Positions 1 to 8,750 of a stretch of 64,000 nt of DNA are shown one piece after another. The stretch is taken from the NCBI RefSeq assembly GCF_017876095.1, contig NZ_JAGINM010000009.1, positions 186,001 through 250,000 of the forward strand, given 5' to 3'. The notes beneath the pieces were generated by a model. It was not told the DNA's origin, searched no databases, and saw nothing but the letters and a program-made list of their open reading frames with translations. Position 1 is the first letter of the stretch, and the number at the start of each line of letters is the position of its first letter. This DNA comes from Azospirillum agricola (GTDB lineage: Bacteria; Pseudomonadota; Alphaproteobacteria; Azospirillales; Azospirillaceae). The position numbers and the translations under genes were made by a program.

Positions 1-66
1 GGTGTCGTTCCAGCCGATGATCCGGCCTTCGGTGGTTTCGCCGCCCTGCGCTCGTTCGCCGCTCAT
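1..66 (-). CDS. Start of a cold-shock-domain-like protein (cut by window edge)
   Basis: Only the first 22 codons are inside the window, reading leftward from an ATG at 64-66. They translate to a polar N-terminal tail followed by GRIIGWNDT. Cold-shock domains begin with a strand of the type GxIxxWNDxKGFGFI, so this looks like the first strand of a CSD protein, perhaps the CSD-DUF1294 membrane type. The rest lies outside the window, so this is inference from one short motif. Confidence 0.45.
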   Translation of the reverse strand, partial: MSGERAQGGETTEGRIIGWNDT

Positions 67-201
67 GCCTTGTCCCCTGGTCCGGTCGCGGCGCACTGTA
101 GGCGCTCGAATGAACCGCGCCAATCGCCATGTGCCGGCCATCGGGAATGGCTTCTTTGACCCGGCCTTGATGCGCGGGCGGCGGATGCCCATCCTGGGTC
201 G

Positions 202-1080
202 ATGATCGTTTCGTGCAGCTACAAGACCGACATCCCGGCCTTCTACGGCCGCTGGTTCCTCAACCGCCTCGCCGCCGGCTCCTGCCGGGTGGTCAATCCC
301 TATGGCGGGCAGACCTACCGCGTCGATCTGACGAGACCGGCGGTGGACGGCTTCGTGTTCTGGACGAAGAATCTCGGGCCGTTCCTCGACGGGCTCGGCG
401 CGGTGTCGGAGGCCGGTTTCCCCTTCATCGTGCAATACAGCGTCACCGGGCTGCCGACCGCGCTGGAGCGCTCGGTTCCCGATTGGCGGGTCGCCGTCGA
501 TCACATGAGGGCGGTGCGCGACCGCTGGGGGCCGCGCGCGGTGGTCTGGCGCTACGATCCGGTCGCCGTCACCGACGCCACGCCGCCGGCCTGGCACCGC
601 GAGACCTTCGCGCGGCTGGCCGGCGCGTTGCGCGGCGTCAGCGACGAGGCGGTCCTGTCCTTCCTGCAACCCTACCGCAAGACGGCGCGCAACCTCGCCG
701 CCGCCGGCATCGGCTGGCGCGACCCGGAGGCGGAGGAGAAGCGCGCCCTGCTGGCCGATCTCGCCGGCATCGCGGCGGGGGAGGGGATGGCCCTGACGCT
801 CTGCACCCAGCCGGATCTGGCCGGGGTGGCGGGGGTCGGGGCGGCGCGCTGCGTCGACGCGGCGCGGCTGTCGGAGGTGGCCGGGCGGGTTCTGGCGGCG
901 CGGGAGAAGGGCAACCGGCCCGGTTGCCTCTGCGCCGAAAGCCGCGACATCGGCGATTACGACACCTGTCCGCACGGCTGCGTCTATTGCTACGCCGTGG
1001 CGGACCGGGCGACGGCGCGGCGGCGCTTCGCGGCGCACGACCCGGAGGGCGAGTTCCTGTTTCCCCGCCCTGTCCGATGA
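202..1080 (+). CDS. DUF1848 family protein with Cys-rich C-terminus
   Basis: Protein of 292 residues matching the DUF1848 family in its opening (IVSCSYKTDIPAFY), the early VFWTKN segment and the cysteine cluster near the end. The cysteines fall at about residues 242, 244, 256, 260 and 263 (CxC, then CPHGCVYCYA). The CxxxCxxC spacing is the one that binds a 4Fe-4S cluster in radical SAM enzymes, and family members are suspected of related chemistry, but no substrate is known to me. ATG 202 starts right at the conserved N-terminus. It converges with the CheY-like gene 7 bp away. Confidence 0.85.
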   Translation: MIVSCSYKTDIPAFYGRWFLNRLAAGSCRVVNPYGGQTYRVDLTRPAVDGFVFWTKNLGPFLDGLGAVSEAGFPFIVQYSVTGLPTALERSVPDWRVAVDHMRAVRDRWGPRAVVWRYDPVAVTDATPPAWHRETFARLAGALRGVSDEAVLSFLQPYRKTARNLAAAGIGWRDPEAEEKRALLADLAGIAAGEGMALTLCTQPDLAGVAGVGAARCVDAARLSEVAGRVLAAREKGNRPGCLCAESRDIGDYDTCPHGCVYCYAVADRATARRRFAAHDPEGEFLFPRPVR

Positions 1081-1087
1081 CGCTGCC

Positions 1088-1453
1088 TTACGGGCAGACC
1101 TTCTTGACCGTCTCGACCAGCTTTTCCGGGTTGAAGGGCTTCACCAGCCAGCCGGTGGCCCCGGCCTCGCGGCCGGCGGCCTTCTTGGCGGGGTCGGCCT
1201 CGGTGGTCAGCAGCAGGATCGGCGTGGCGCGGTTGCCGGCGTTGGCGCGGATGGCCTTGGTCAGCGCCAGACCGTCCATGCCCGGCATGTTCAGGTCGGT
1301 GATGACGCAGTCGAACTTCCGCTGGTTGACCAGCGCCAGGGCGGCGAGGCCGTCCGCCGCCTCGGTCACGGCGTAGCCCGCCTTTTGCAGCGTGAAGCCG
1401 ACCATGTCGCGGATGGTCTTGGAATCGTCGACGGTCAGGACGCTCTTGGGCAT
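1088..1453 (-). CDS. CheY-like single-domain response regulator
   Basis: Stand-alone receiver domain of 121 residues. The acidic pair is D9-D10, the phospho-acceptor is D53 in ITDLNMPGMDG, the switch Thr is at 83/84 and the conserved Lys is K105 in VKPFNPEKL. There is no output domain, so it should act by protein contact like CheY. An upstream in-frame extension exists, but ATG 1453 directly precedes the receiver fold and has an AGAGGAAAAG ribosome binding site. No chemotaxis genes adjoin it, so its kinase and target cannot be named from context. Confidence 0.9.
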   Translation of the reverse strand: MPKSVLTVDDSKTIRDMVGFTLQKAGYAVTEAADGLAALALVNQRKFDCVITDLNMPGMDGLALTKAIRANAGNRATPILLLTTEADPAKKAAGREAGATGWLVKPFNPEKLVETVKKVCP

Positions 1454-1560
1454 GAGGCTTTTCCTCTTGGGGGCCGCATTGGTTCGGGCCGTAAGGATTG
1501 CGCGTCCGGAAGGCGTAGGAAGTTTCGCGGCCCGCGTCAACAGGCGCCCGCAAGGCGCCC

Positions 1561-1591
1561 GCGAGGCCGGTCCTTGTCCGGCCGGCCTCGC
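1561..1591 (-). terminator. GC-rich hairpin after grpE
   Basis: Arms GCGAGGCCGG (1561-1570) and CCGGCCTCGC (1582-1591) form a perfect 10-bp stem 23 bp past the grpE stop. No U-run follows on the minus strand, so it may act as an mRNA 3-prime stabiliser or weak terminator. Confidence 0.4.
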
Positions 1592-1613
1592 GGATCGTTT
1601 CAGAACCGAACCG

Positions 1614-2210
1614 TTACGCCTTCGTATCGATGTGCTGGCCGCCCGGCTCGTTGGCGCCGCCCTTGGCGACGCCGACCATGGCCTCGCGCAGCAGGCGGCC
1701 ATGGATGGTGTAGCCGGGCTGGAGCACCTGCACGACGGTGCCGGCCGGCTTGCCGGTGTTCTCGATCTCGAACATCACCTGATGGAAGTTCGGGTCGAAC
1801 ATCTCGCCGGCCGGGTCGATGCGCTTGACGCCGGCGCGGTCGAAGGCGGCGAAGAGCTGGCGCTCGGTCGCCTCGACGCCGACGGCGAGTCCCTTCAGCA
1901 TCTCGTCCTGCTCGCGGCCCTCGGCGGGAACGGCGTCGAGCGCGCGGCGCAGATTGTCGGCCACCGCCGCCAGCTCCTTGGCGAAGCTCGTCACGGCGTA
2001 TTTGCTGGCGTCCTCGCGGTCGCGCTGGGCGCGGCGGCGGGTGTTCTCCGTCTCGGCCATGGCGCGCAGAAGCTGGTCCTTCAGCGTCGCGACCTCGGCC
2101 TCCAGCGCGGCGACGCGGTCGTCGCCGGTGCCGGCTGCGGCGGCTTCGGGAGCGGGGGCGGCGGTCGGCTCGACCTCGGCGTCGGCGGGCTTGTTCTGCT
2201 CTTCGCTCAT
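1614..2210 (-). CDS. grpE: GrpE, nucleotide exchange factor of DnaK
   Basis: Protein of 198 residues. It has an acidic Ala-rich N-terminus, a long helical region (VAALEAEVATLKDQLLRAMA) that forms the GrpE dimer stalk, and the C-terminal beta domain with the family signature reading PGYTIHGRLLREAMVGVAKG. It releases ADP from DnaK in the cytoplasm. ATG 2210 (MSEEQ) is preferred over an upstream start because homologues begin with such an acidic tail. hrcA lies 67 bp upstream on the same strand, so the two are probably cotranscribed. dnaK and dnaJ are not in this window. Confidence 0.97.
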   Translation of the reverse strand: MSEEQNKPADAEVEPTAAPAPEAAAAGTGDDRVAALEAEVATLKDQLLRAMAETENTRRRAQRDREDASKYAVTSFAKELAAVADNLRRALDAVPAEGREQDEMLKGLAVGVEATERQLFAAFDRAGVKRIDPAGEMFDPNFHQVMFEIENTGKPAGTVVQVLQPGYTIHGRLLREAMVGVAKGGANEPGGQHIDTKA

Positions 2211-2277
2211 GGGATTCTCGGCTTCTTCGTTCGGTCGATTGAGGCGGGTGAAAGGGGGCGGTGGGGCCGGCGCGGGA

Positions 2278-3318
2278 TCAGCCGACAAGACGGCTGACCA
2301 CCTTGGCGGTGTAGTCCACCAGCGGGATGATGCGGGCGTAGTTCATGCGGGTCGGGCCGATGACGCCGATGGCGCCGATCACCTGTTCCCGGCTGTTCTG
2401 GAAGGGCGAGATGATCATCGTGCAGCCGGAATGGTTGAACAGCACGTTCTCGGCCCCGATGAAGATCTGCACGCCGTCGCCCTTGCCGGTGGCGTCCAGC
2501 ATGCGCAGCATGGCCTCCTTGGTCTCCAGCGCCTCGAACAGGGAGCGGACGCGCTCCAGGTCGGTCAGCGCGGTGACGTCCTCCAGCAGCTTGGACTGGC
2601 CGCGGACGATGAGCTGCCCGGCGTTGGCCCCGCTGGTGCCGGCCCAGGTCGCCAGCCCGGCGGAGACGACGCGGCGCGACAATTCGTCCAGCTCGGTCTT
2701 CTGCTCGCGGATCTCGTGCAGGACCTCCTGGCGGGCCTCGTCGAGGGTGCGGCCGACCAGCCGGGCGCTGAGATAGTTCGACACCATCTGCAAGGTCGAG
2801 GCGGGCAGGCCGAGCGGCACCTCGATGACGCGGTTCTCGACCAGCCCGTCCTCGTTGACCAGCACGACCAGCGCGCGGCCGGGCCCCAGCGAGACGAATT
2901 CGATGTGCTTGAGCGGCCGGTCGGTCTTGGGCGCCATCACCAGCCCGGCGCAGTGCGACAGGCCGGACAGCATGGTCGAGGCCTCCGACATCACGTCGGG
3001 CAGGGCGCGGCCGGAGGCGGAGCATTTCGCCTCGATCGACACCCGCTCGTCCTCGGTCAGCGAGCCGATCTCCAGCAGCCCGTTGACGAACATCCGCAGG
3101 CCGGCGTCGGTCGGGATGCGCCCGGCCGAGGTGTGCGGGGCGTAGAGCAGCCCCTGCTCCTCCAGGTCGGCCATCACGTTGCGGATGGTCGCCGGCGACA
3201 GCGCCATGCCGAGCCGCCGCGAGATCGTGCGCGAGCCGACCGGCTCGCCCGACGCCACGTAGGCATCGACGATCAACCGGAAAATCTCGCGCGACCGCTG
3301 GTTCAACTCGCTGATCAT
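2278..3318 (-). CDS. hrcA: HrcA, heat-shock repressor
   Basis: Protein of 346 residues, the usual HrcA length. The N-terminal winged helix (LNQRSREIFRLIVDAYVASG then GSRTISRRL and SPATIRNVMADLE) binds the CIRCE operator, and the GAF-like middle and C-terminal regions follow. HrcA represses groESL-type genes and is kept active by GroEL. It precedes grpE, the common hrcA-grpE pair. I found no CIRCE palindrome (TTAGCACTC with GAGTGCTAA) upstream of either gene, so the operon does not appear to be self-repressed through a canonical site. Confidence 0.97.
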   Translation of the reverse strand: MISELNQRSREIFRLIVDAYVASGEPVGSRTISRRLGMALSPATIRNVMADLEEQGLLYAPHTSAGRIPTDAGLRMFVNGLLEIGSLTEDERVSIEAKCSASGRALPDVMSEASTMLSGLSHCAGLVMAPKTDRPLKHIEFVSLGPGRALVVLVNEDGLVENRVIEVPLGLPASTLQMVSNYLSARLVGRTLDEARQEVLHEIREQKTELDELSRRVVSAGLATWAGTSGANAGQLIVRGQSKLLEDVTALTDLERVRSLFEALETKEAMLRMLDATGKGDGVQIFIGAENVLFNHSGCTMIISPFQNSREQVIGAIGVIGPTRMNYARIIPLVDYTAKVVSRLVG

Positions 3319-3474
3319 GGCCCGTACGCAAAAGAACGGCGCCGACGCGGTTGCGTCAACGCCGTCCGAATTTAGGAGGGTCGGGCGCTCGAATCAACGT
3401 GCGGGGTGCGGTCTCCGGGCAATCGGCCGCCGTCCTTCGCCCGTGGCGCGAGGGCAAGGACGGCGGCGGACCGC

Positions 3475-4221
3475 TCAGGCCTCGGCGAGGAAGGCCCGGT
3501 ACTGCGCGGCGATGGCGCCGACCGCCGCCTCGTGGAACTGCCGGCCGTGCTCCGGGCGGGCGAGGCCGGGGGCCGAGCCGATGCGGCCGTCGGGGTAGCG
3601 GCGGCGGAAGTCGCGGGCGTCGTGGAAGCCGCCGGCCGGGGCCTGCTCGGGCTCCATCGCCACGCTCTTGATGGAGTCCGGGTAGGCGTACTGGGTCAGC
3701 GACACCTCGCTGGGGGTGGCGTGCGAGCCCTCCTTGCCGGGGTAGAACTCGCGCGACAGGCGGCCGACCTCGGCGTTCTCCCACCAGTTGACCAGGGTGC
3801 AGCGCAGATCCGGGGCGTCGCGGCCCTTCAGCGCGCGCTGCTCGGCGTAAATCTCGTAGAAGGCGGCGCGCACGGTGGCGATGTTGCCGCCATGGCCGTT
3901 GACGAAGAAGAAGCGCTCGAAGCCGTGCTCGGCGAGCGAGCCGACATAGTCGCGCAGCAGCGCGATCAGGGTCGAGGGCTTCAGCGTCATGGAGCCGGGG
4001 AACTCCATGTGGTGCACCGCCATGCCCACCGGGATGGTCGGGCCGACCAGGGCGCCGGTCGCCTCGCCGACGCCGCGCGCGATGACCTCGGCGCAGATGG
4101 CGTCGGTGCCGACGAGGCCGTTGGGGCCATGCTGCTCGGTCGAGCCGATCGGCATGACGATGCCCTTGGAGGTCTTCAGATAGGCCTCGACCTCGGCCCA
4201 GGTGCTCAGGTGAAGCTGCAC
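3475..4221 (-). CDS. Creatininase-family amidohydrolase
   Basis: Protein of 248 residues. Metal-ligand motifs of the creatininase (creatinine amidohydrolase) family are present: STEQHGPNG with E29 and H31, D40 in GTDA, and NGHGGN with H110. Family members open cyclic amides, including creatinine and intermediates of mycofactocin or riboflavin/F420-like pathways, so the true substrate is unknown. The start is a GTG at 4219-4221 behind a GAGGAA ribosome binding site. It precedes hrcA by 156 bp on the same strand with no obvious functional link. Confidence 0.9.
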   Translation of the reverse strand: MQLHLSTWAEVEAYLKTSKGIVMPIGSTEQHGPNGLVGTDAICAEVIARGVGEATGALVGPTIPVGMAVHHMEFPGSMTLKPSTLIALLRDYVGSLAEHGFERFFFVNGHGGNIATVRAAFYEIYAEQRALKGRDAPDLRCTLVNWWENAEVGRLSREFYPGKEGSHATPSEVSLTQYAYPDSIKSVAMEPEQAPAGGFHDARDFRRRYPDGRIGSAPGLARPEHGRQFHEAAVGAIAAQYRAFLAEA

Positions 4222-4442
4222 GGTGATGATTCCTCGATGCGGGGGGCCGGCGCGGACCGGCGAACCCGGAATGGCAAGCCCAGACAGGCAATCCTAGAGC
4301 GTCGACGTCCACGGGCAACCGTTCAAAGCGGGGAGCGGCCTCGCGGCGTCCTCGGAGCGGAGCGGGACTCCGCATCCCACGCTGGCGCTTTTCCGGCTCC
4401 GCCCATACAGTGGCGTGCATTTCCGACGATCGAGGTGTGGCG

Positions 4443-5972
4443 GTGGTTGCGCGCGTCAACACGGTGGCGTTCCAGGGCATCGAGGTGCTGGGCATCGACG
4501 TGCAGGTCCAGATGTCCGGCGGGATCGTCGCCTTCACCGTGGTCGGCCTTCCCGACAAGGCGGTGGGCGAGAGCCGGGAGCGGGTGCGCGCCTCGCTGCA
4601 CGCGCTGGGGCTGGCGCTGCCGGCCAAGCGGATCACCGTCAACCTCGCCCCCGCCGACGTGCTGAAGGAGGGCAGTCATTTCGACCTGCCCATCGCGCTC
4701 GCCCTGCTGACCGTGATGGGCGTGCTGCCCGACGTCGAGATGGCCCGCTACGTGGCGCTCGGCGAGCTGGCGCTGGACGGGGCGCTGAGCCCGGTGGCGG
4801 GGGTGCTGCCGGCGGCGATCGACGCGCTGGCCCGCGACCGCGGGCTGATCTGCCCGGAGCCCTGCGGCGGCGAGGCGGCCTGGGCCGGGCCGGGGCTGGA
4901 CGTGCTGGCGCCGCCGACGCTGCTGGCCCTGATCAACCATTTCAAGGGCAGCCAGGTGCTGACCCCGCCCAGGCCGCGCGTGCAGGAGGCGGAGGCGCTG
5001 GCGCCCGACCTGCGCGACGTCAAGGGCAACGAGACCGCCAAGCGCGCGCTGGAGGTCGCCGCCGCCGGCTCGCACAATCTGCTGATGATCGGGCCGCCCG
5101 GATCCGGCAAGTCGATGCTGGCGGCGCGGCTGCCCGGCCTGCTGCCGCCGCTCGACCCGGCGGAGGCGCTGGAGGTGTCGATGATCCACAGCGTCGGCGG
5201 CCTGCTGGAGGGCGGCAAGCTGCTGCGCCAGCGGCCCTACCGCGCGCCGCACCAGTCGGCCAGCCTGCCGGCGCTGGTCGGCGGCGGCTCGCGGGCGAAG
5301 CCGGGGGAGATCTCGCTGGCGCACCAGGGCGTGCTGTTCCTCGACGAGCTGCCGGAGTTCCCGCGCCCGCTGCTGGAGGCGTTGCGTCAACCGCTGGAGA
5401 CCGGCAAGGCGGTGGTCAGCCGCGCCAACCACCACGTCACCTACCCGGCGCGGGTCCAGCTCGTCGCCGCGATGAATCCCTGCCGCTGCGGGCATCTCGA
5501 CGACGCGTCGCTGGCCTGCGCCCGCGCGCCGAAATGCGCGGCGGACTACCAGTCGAAGATCAGCGGCCCGCTGTTCGACCGCATCGACCTGCACATCGAC
5601 GTGCCCGCCGTCAGCCCGGCCGATCTCAGCCTGCCGCCCCCGGCGGAAGGCAGCGCCGAGGTCGCCGCCCGCGTCGCCGTCGCCCGCGCCATCCAGGCGG
5701 AGCGCTACGCGGCGCTCGCTCCGGCCGGGCGGGCGCCGCCGCGCACCAACGCCGAGGCGGACGGCGAACTGCTGGAAAGGGTTGCCGGTCCCGACGCCGC
5801 CGGCCGCACCCTGCTGACCGAGGCGGCCGAGCGGCTGAAGCTGTCGGCGCGCGGCTACCACCGGGTGATGCGCGTGGCGCGGACGCTGGCCGACCTGGAC
5901 GGCGTCGACGGCGTGCGGCGACGCCACGTCGCCGAGGGGTTGAGTTATCGCCGCATCGCGCCGGGGCGCTGA
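4443..5972 (+). CDS. comM: ComM/YifB-type Mg-chelatase-like AAA+ ATPase
   Basis: Protein of 509 residues with the full ComM layout: an N-terminal Lon-like/ChlI domain (ARVNTVAFQGIEVLGIDVQV, then VGLPDKAVGESRERVRASLH), the AAA+ core with Walker A GPPGSGKSML and Walker B LFLDELPEF, and the C-terminal domain with the MNPCRCGH finger. ComM is a hexameric helicase that assists branch migration in homologous recombination, notably during transformation. Several GTG codons precede the fold; GTG 4443 is chosen because a GAGG element lies 7 bp upstream. It stands alone on the plus strand. Confidence 0.93.
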   Translation: MVARVNTVAFQGIEVLGIDVQVQMSGGIVAFTVVGLPDKAVGESRERVRASLHALGLALPAKRITVNLAPADVLKEGSHFDLPIALALLTVMGVLPDVEMARYVALGELALDGALSPVAGVLPAAIDALARDRGLICPEPCGGEAAWAGPGLDVLAPPTLLALINHFKGSQVLTPPRPRVQEAEALAPDLRDVKGNETAKRALEVAAAGSHNLLMIGPPGSGKSMLAARLPGLLPPLDPAEALEVSMIHSVGGLLEGGKLLRQRPYRAPHQSASLPALVGGGSRAKPGEISLAHQGVLFLDELPEFPRPLLEALRQPLETGKAVVSRANHHVTYPARVQLVAAMNPCRCGHLDDASLACARAPKCAADYQSKISGPLFDRIDLHIDVPAVSPADLSLPPPAEGSAEVAARVAVARAIQAERYAALAPAGRAPPRTNAEADGELLERVAGPDAAGRTLLTEAAERLKLSARGYHRVMRVARTLADLDGVDGVRRRHVAEGLSYRRIAPGR

Positions 5973-5975
5973 GCG

Positions 5976-6017
5976 GGCCGCTGTCTTCAGGCCGCTGTCT
6001 TCAGGCCAGTGTCTTCA
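5976..6017. repeat. Three tandem 14-bp repeats
   Basis: Unit GGCCGCTGTCTTCA occurs at 5976-5989 and 5990-6003, and with one change at 6004-6017. The array fills the gap between comM and the convergent helix-hairpin-helix gene, and its last three bases form that gene's stop codon. Confidence 0.85.
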
Positions 6018-6251
6018 GGCTGGAGTCCGGGCCAGGGCGATGGCCGCCTCGATGGCCTTGCGCGCTTGCGGGCTGTTCTTCCAACAGCTGCTGCCGAGCA
6101 TGGACGCGGCGGCGGCGCACAGGGCGGCGGCGTCCTGCGCGGCCAGCGTGGACAGCCGCTCGATGCCAAGCTGTTCGAGCCGCGCGATCACCGTCGGGCC
6201 GACGCCCTTCACGGACAGCAGGCGGTCGCGTTCATCGCTGGGGAAGGGCAT
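6015..6251 (-). CDS. Small helix-hairpin-helix protein (Cdd1/pathogenicity-locus type)
   Basis: Protein of 78 residues. The segment LLSVKGVGPTVIARLEQLGI is a helix-hairpin-helix with the GVGP turn, and the downstream part LCAAAASMLGSSCWKNSPQA matches the small Cdd1-like family whose members end in a short helical domain with a conserved Cys-Trp. HhH folds usually contact DNA backbone; no more specific role is known to me. ATG 6251 has an AGGAAA ribosome binding site. It lies 33 bp after the alpha/beta hydrolase gene and is probably cotranscribed with it. Confidence 0.75.
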   Translation of the reverse strand: MPFPSDERDRLLSVKGVGPTVIARLEQLGIERLSTLAAQDAAALCAAAASMLGSSCWKNSPQARKAIEAAIALARTPA

Positions 6252-6284
6252 CGCGGGTTTCCTGGAAAAGAGGAGGGACGGGGG

Positions 6285-7844
6285 TCACGGCCCGTCGAAC
6301 TGGGGCGGCCTGGCGGCGCCGGGGCAGATGTTGGCGGGCAGGGTCTCGGTCTCGACGAAGGTGACGGCGGCGGCCATCGCGCAATCCTCGCCGGAGGTGA
6401 CGAGATGGCCGGCGCTGCGGAACACCAGATGGCGGCTGCGCGGCAGGGTGGCCGCCGCCCGCTCGCCCCACTCCGGCGGCGTCACCGGGTCGTAGGCGCC
6501 CGACAGCAGCAGCACCGGCAGCGGGCTCGCCACTGGCAGGCGCTCCGTCGGCTCCTGCGTTCCCGCCGGCCACAGGCGGCACACGCGCCGGCCGGGGTCG
6601 TCGGCGGCGATCGTGCCGTAGGGCGGGAAGCGGCGGGCGCTTTCGGCGCGCCTGGCGGGATCGGCCGGGTTCACCGTCTCGCGGCATTCGACGGAGAAGG
6701 CGAGGCCGTCGGCGATCTCGGTGTCGCCCAGCCAGCTCGACGGCACCCATTCCGCGACCATGTCGTAGCGGCCCCGCGCGGTGCGGTCGATCATCGCCGG
6801 CACCGAGGGCACCGCCTCGCCGGTGGACATCGCCTCCATCCCGGCGGCGATCAGCGCGGCGCCGGTCAGGCGCAGGGCGCGGCGCGCCTCGAAGTCGCCG
6901 ACGATGAGGTCCACCGGGTTGCGGTCGAGCCGCTCCACCAGATCGAGGAAGCGCTTTTCCAGATTGGGGTAGGCGGCCCGGCAGGCGCGGTTGGCGGCGC
7001 AGTCGTCGAACAGCCGGCGGAACACGCGCTGGGCCAGCCAGGGCGCCTCCTCCTGCGCGTTGACGTCGGGCGGGTAGACCGAATCGAGAACGGCGCTGCG
7101 CACGCGGGGACCCTGCCGGCGCAGGATCTCCAGCGCGACGCGGGTGCCGTAGGACACCGCGAACAGGTTGACGCGCTGGGCGCCCAGCGCGGTCGCCACG
7201 TCCAGCGCGTCGTCGGCGGCGATCGGGGTGGAGAACTGGGCGCTGTCCAGCCCGGTTGCCTTGAAACGGTTCAGGCAGGTGGTGACCGCCGCCCGTTCGG
7301 CCGCCGCCCGCTGCTCGCGCGGCATCGGGCGGATGTGCGGAGTGGCGCCGGCGGCGTCCAGCTCCGGGCAATCGGTGTCCGGCTCGGCCCGGCCGACCCC
7401 GCGCGGGTCGAACAGGATCACGTTGCGGGTGCGGCGGAAGGCGGCGGACAGCTCCCACCACACCTCCATCCGTTCCTCCACCGCCTCGCCGCTGCCGAAG
7501 GGGGAGGCGCCGGGTCCACCTTCCAGGAACAGGACCGGGTCGGGAGCGGGCTGGCGCGCGGTGCTCAGCAGGACCGCGACCGGCAGGCGGAAGCCGCCCG
7601 CCGCCACGCGGTCGCGCCGTTCCGGAACGGCGACGGTGCCGCACAGCGCGGCCTCGCCATCCGGAACGCTGAACCAGCAGGGGCCGGGGGTGAAGCGCGC
7701 CTGGGTCGCCGTCTGGGCCGCCGCCGGGGCCGGACCGGCCAGGGTCGCGGCTGCCGACGCCGCAGCCACCAGGATCGCGAGGGCCGGCCCCGACAGGGCG
7801 ATCCGCGACCACCAGGGCCGCGCGGGACGGGCGCAGACGGGCAC
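6285..7844 (-). CDS. Exported alpha/beta hydrolase, TAP/S33 type
   Basis: Protein of about 519 residues with a hydrophobic N-terminal segment ending in AAAQ (signal peptide) and an alpha/beta-hydrolase core. Visible motifs are the oxyanion loop LFLEGGPGASPFG, the nucleophile elbow FAVSYGTRV, the acid in LSGAYDPVTP and the catalytic His in SAGHLV, the last two in a TAP-like C-terminal domain typical of tripeptidyl-aminopeptidases of family S33. Likely a periplasmic exopeptidase or esterase. The start is uncertain: no ATG fits, and GTG 7844 is chosen because it gives a normal signal peptide; longer readings are possible. Confidence 0.85.
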   Translation of the reverse strand: MPVCARPARPWWSRIALSGPALAILVAAASAAATLAGPAPAAAQTATQARFTPGPCWFSVPDGEAALCGTVAVPERRDRVAAGGFRLPVAVLLSTARQPAPDPVLFLEGGPGASPFGSGEAVEERMEVWWELSAAFRRTRNVILFDPRGVGRAEPDTDCPELDAAGATPHIRPMPREQRAAAERAAVTTCLNRFKATGLDSAQFSTPIAADDALDVATALGAQRVNLFAVSYGTRVALEILRRQGPRVRSAVLDSVYPPDVNAQEEAPWLAQRVFRRLFDDCAANRACRAAYPNLEKRFLDLVERLDRNPVDLIVGDFEARRALRLTGAALIAAGMEAMSTGEAVPSVPAMIDRTARGRYDMVAEWVPSSWLGDTEIADGLAFSVECRETVNPADPARRAESARRFPPYGTIAADDPGRRVCRLWPAGTQEPTERLPVASPLPVLLLSGAYDPVTPPEWGERAAATLPRSRHLVFRSAGHLVTSGEDCAMAAAVTFVETETLPANICPGAARPPQFDGP

Positions 7845-8037
7845 GGGCGAGGACTCGCGTGAAGGGAAACAGGCGGGGTGGACGCGGGGGGCCCCCGGAA
7901 CCGGATTGTTTGACCGAGCCACCACCAATTGTCCAGTCGCGCCGGTCCCCCGGCTTTCGCGCCACAAAACACCGATGGCACGGTGCAAAATTGTCACAGC
8001 GGCGTTTGGGCGCTGTCGAGCGGACCCGGATCACCGC

Positions 8038-8067
8038 TTGACGCAACACATCCGAGAGCGGAATTAT
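8038..8067 (+). promoter_or_regulatory. Sigma-70-like promoter before the small-gene cluster
   Basis: TTGACG at 8038-8043 and AATTAT at 8062-8067 are separated by 18 bp, placing transcription start near 8074, about 50 bp ahead of the first small gene. Confidence 0.45.
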
Positions 8068-8125
8068 TGCGACACCCGACGCCGGATGGTCCGATGGCGG
8101 GAATTCATGCGGAAGGAACAAGACC

Positions 8126-8344
8126 ATGCCGACCTTGTGGACGGCGTTGCGGAGCCGCTGGCTCGATTCCGGCGGCGGGACGGACCGGCTGGAAGACGGG
8201 CTGGGCGAGCATCTGCGGCGCGACATCGGCCTGACCGCCGGGAGCCCGGCCGCCGGGGAGCGGCGGTTCGATCCGACCTATCCCATCCGCGATCGGAACC
8301 TTTCTGACGCGCGGACATTTTTGACGTTGCAACCGTATCGCTGA
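8126..8344 (+). CDS. Small DUF1127-like protein
   Basis: Open frame of 72 codons with a strong ribosome binding site (GGAAGGAACA, 5-8 bp before the ATG). The middle segment LEDGLGEHLRRDIGLTAG resembles the DUF1127 core (L-D-x-x-L-L-R-D-I-G-L-T), a family of small Arg-rich alphaproteobacterial proteins often linked to small RNA or phosphate/stress regulation. The match is short, so the family call is tentative. It opens a run of tiny genes that ends in a MarR-type regulator. Confidence 0.5.
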   Translation: MPTLWTALRSRWLDSGGGTDRLEDGLGEHLRRDIGLTAGSPAAGERRFDPTYPIRDRNLSDARTFLTLQPYR

Positions 8345-8406
8345 CCGGCGATACCGGATCCGCCGGTGCGTTCGCCCCGGCGCCACTCAACCCCTGGAGC
8401 ATCGCG

Positions 8407-8592
8407 ATGAAAACCCTCGTAACCGCCTGGATCGCCCGATCCGGCGACCCGGCCGCCCCGGCCGCCACCCATGCCCAAAACCGCAACATGCGCGTCCCGA
8501 CCTTCAAGCCCTTGGGCGAACGTGACTTCCGGACATCGAGAGGATCCCATGAGTGTCTTTCTGGGCTTTTGCGGTCACCGTCTCTTCGTTGA
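8407..8592 (+). CDS. Possible small hypothetical protein
   Basis: Open frame of 61 codons starting MKTLVTAWIAR with GGAG 7 bp before the ATG. I do not recognise it. Its end overlaps the next small gene by 44 bp in another frame. It may be translated to couple the next gene, or may not be real. Confidence 0.25.
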   Translation: MKTLVTAWIARSGDPAAPAATHAQNRNMRVPTFKPLGERDFRTSRGSHECLSGLLRSPSLR

Positions 8593-8725
8593 ACACGCCC
8601 TCTGGGCAGCGCCGAACGGGTCGTTCGACCTGCGGCGGGAAAACGGGGAAGTCATCCTATGGCTTGGACGCCTGAACATCATCTACACACCGGCCCGCTG
8701 GGGACCACCGTCGCGCGCGCGGTAG
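8549..8725 (+). CDS. Small hypothetical protein before marR
   Basis: Open frame of 58 codons whose ATG follows GAGAGGATCCC. The product starts MSVFLGFCGHRLFVEHALW and continues with ENGEVILWLGRLNIIYTPARW, a pattern of alternating hydrophobic and polar residues with several aromatic residues that looks like a compact beta-rich fold rather than random translation. I do not recognise the family. It ends 25 bp before the MarR-type gene on the same strand, so the two are likely cotranscribed. Confidence 0.45.
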   Translation: MSVFLGFCGHRLFVEHALWAAPNGSFDLRRENGEVILWLGRLNIIYTPARWGPPSRAR

Positions 8726-8750
8726 CGCCGGACGTCGCGGAGGCAGTCTG

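Noticed and set aside
2..205. A 67-codon plus-strand frame at the window start
   Set aside because: It overlaps the more plausible minus-strand cold-shock-like start and is a Pro/Arg-rich shadow.
2211..3474. CIRCE operator for HrcA around grpE-hrcA
   Set aside because: No TTAGCACTC/GAGTGCTAA pair could be found.
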